From: Tyzzerella sp963558545
Lineage (GTDB): Bacteria > Bacillota > Clostridia > Lachnospirales > CAG-274
Direction: 5' to 3'
DNA: 15,862 nucleotides
Assembly (NCBI RefSeq): GCF_963558545.1
Contig: NZ_CAUWHO010000049.1
Coordinates: forward strand, 1 to 15,862
Below are positions 14,954 through 15,862 of this stretch, one piece after another. Each line of letters opens with the position of its first letter. Position 1 is the first letter of the stretch. The position numbers were made by a program, and so were the translations under genes. Under the pieces are notes generated by a model. That model saw only the letters and a list, made by a program, of their open reading frames with translations. It was not told the origin of the DNA and made no database searches.

Positions 14954-14961
14954 AATTCCTC

Positions 14962-15837
14962 CTAGTTAATATTTGGAATAATAAGTTTTTGACCAGGCTT
15001 TAAAACACTATTTTCTTTAAGTCCGTTAGCATCTAATATTTTTTGGAAATGGCTACCATTTCCATATACTTTTTTGCTAATATTCCAAATGATATCTCCT
15101 TCTTTAACAATATATTCAGTAGATTTAGAAGTATTACTATTATTTTCTGGCTTGTTAGAAATATTAGAAGGTTTAGTTGTTGGTTGAGTTTTTTCTTCAG
15201 TGTTATTAGGTTGTTGTACACCAATTTGAGATTTTAAATCTTCATTTTCTTGTTTTAGTGCGGATATTTCACTTTTTAAAGAGTCTTCCATAATTTTATT
15301 TTCTTCAGCTTTTTTAGTATCTAATAGCTCTTGTACTTGAGCTTTTGCTTCAGTAAGTTCTTTTTTTGTATAAATTAAGTTTAATGCTAAAAAAGCAGTA
15401 GATATAGTTAAGACAATAATTATGGAAAAAGATATAACTCTGCCTATTATAGAAGGAGAATTGTCCTCGTACTCATCATAATCATCATCAAAAAACTCTT
15501 TACCGTATTTTTCTATGTTTCTTCTATACGGGTTATTGTTTTGAGATTTTGGTCTTTTTTTGTAGCTATCATTTATATTTCCTAAAGATTTTCTTTGTTT
15601 TTTAGATTGGTAATTATCATAGTCGTCTTCATAATCATCTTCATCATAATTTTCTTCATCATCATAATCATCGTCAAATTGGTCATTATCATATTCTTCA
15701 TATTCTATATTAAAATCTGAATTATTATTTTTTTCATCTTCGTTATCATTTTCTAAAATATTTTTAACTAATCTTTTTGTAAAATCTTCATTATAAAGTT
15801 GTTTAGATTTTATATTATCTTTATCCTTACTGGACAT
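14962..15837 (-). CDS. LysM-domain membrane protein with acidic cytoplasmic tail
   Basis: The 291-residue product has five parts: a long cytoplasmic tail with a strikingly acidic, Tyr-rich stretch (about 41-76), a basic segment (about 79-111), one membrane helix (about 130-156), a likely coiled coil (about 158-205) and a Thr/Asn/Pro linker (about 208-238). A C-terminal LysM domain (about 241-289) follows, beginning STEYIVKEGDIIWNISKKVY and ending LKPGQKLIIPN. It is predicted to be type II, with LysM outside binding peptidoglycan. The acidic tail could bind basic partners or ions inside the cell; that is speculation. AGGAGG (15844-15849) precedes the ATG. rho follows after 8 bp. Only 25 bp upstream are visible, so the promoter or earlier operon genes are out of view. 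Confidence 0.88.
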   Translation of the reverse strand: MSSKDKDNIKSKQLYNEDFTKRLVKNILENDNEDEKNNNSDFNIEYEEYDNDQFDDDYDDEENYDEDDYEDDYDNYQSKKQRKSLGNINDSYKKRPKSQNNNPYRRNIEKYGKEFFDDDYDEYEDNSPSIIGRVISFSIIIVLTISTAFLALNLIYTKKELTEAKAQVQELLDTKKAEENKIMEDSLKSEISALKQENEDLKSQIGVQQPNNTEEKTQPTTKPSNISNKPENNSNTSKSTEYIVKEGDIIWNISKKVYGNGSHFQKILDANGLKENSVLKPGQKLIIPNIN

Positions 15838-15862
15838 ATTAATCCTCCTAAAGTTTATATTT

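Noticed and set aside
15033..15237. Short open frames on both strands within the LysM gene
   Set aside because: They lie inside the linker and LysM domain of the real frame and have low-complexity translations and no SD.

Overview
The window is AT-rich DNA from a fermentative low-GC Firmicute, most likely a clostridium of the Lachnospirales type. The basis is strongly A/T-ending codon use, AGGAGG-type ribosome binding sites before nearly every gene, a bifunctional AdhE, the neighbours pnp and an M16 peptidase (as in Bacillus and clostridia), and rho followed by rpmE. The genus cannot be fixed from this sequence alone. No rRNA, tRNA, CRISPR array, phage gene or transposase gene was found.

Layout. 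(1) 1-3250: a tandem 85-bp direct repeat, a bidirectional terminator and adhE on the minus strand. adhE has a near-consensus promoter about 165 bp upstream of its start codon, overlapped by a Rex-like palindrome. (2) 3217-8768, all plus strand: a small three-helix membrane protein, pnp (PNPase), an M16 zinc peptidase (mlpA/ymxG), a DUF378 membrane protein, sfsA, and a tiny membrane protein that probably starts at TTG. (3) 9061-13067, minus strand: a two-gene cell-envelope operon, an LCP (LytR-CpsA-Psr) glycopolymer transferase followed by a large secreted phosphodiester glycosidase with Ig-like, carbohydrate-binding-like and degenerate phosphoesterase-like regions. (4) 13185-15837, minus strand: a LysM membrane protein, rho and rpmE. 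rpmE also has its own promoter and a terminator-like leader hairpin.

The genes mix core RNA metabolism (pnp, rho, rpmE), envelope polymer assembly and remodelling (LCP, phosphodiester glycosidase, LysM protein) and fermentative redox balance (adhE). None of this is an obvious accessory island.

The most unusual structure is non-coding. A small repeat ending in a perfect hairpin (AGGTTGTAGAC-AAA-GTCTACAACCT) occurs twice in opposite orientation, at 3655-3757 and 8770-8987, bracketing the pnp-sfsA block. Each copy lies at a transcription terminator, and pieces of that terminator are duplicated on both sides of it. The second copy carries an extra segment of about 114 bp made of two GGC-AAA-GCC-type hairpins. 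This looks like a non-autonomous, REP/MITE-like element that targets terminators, with a second module nested in one copy.
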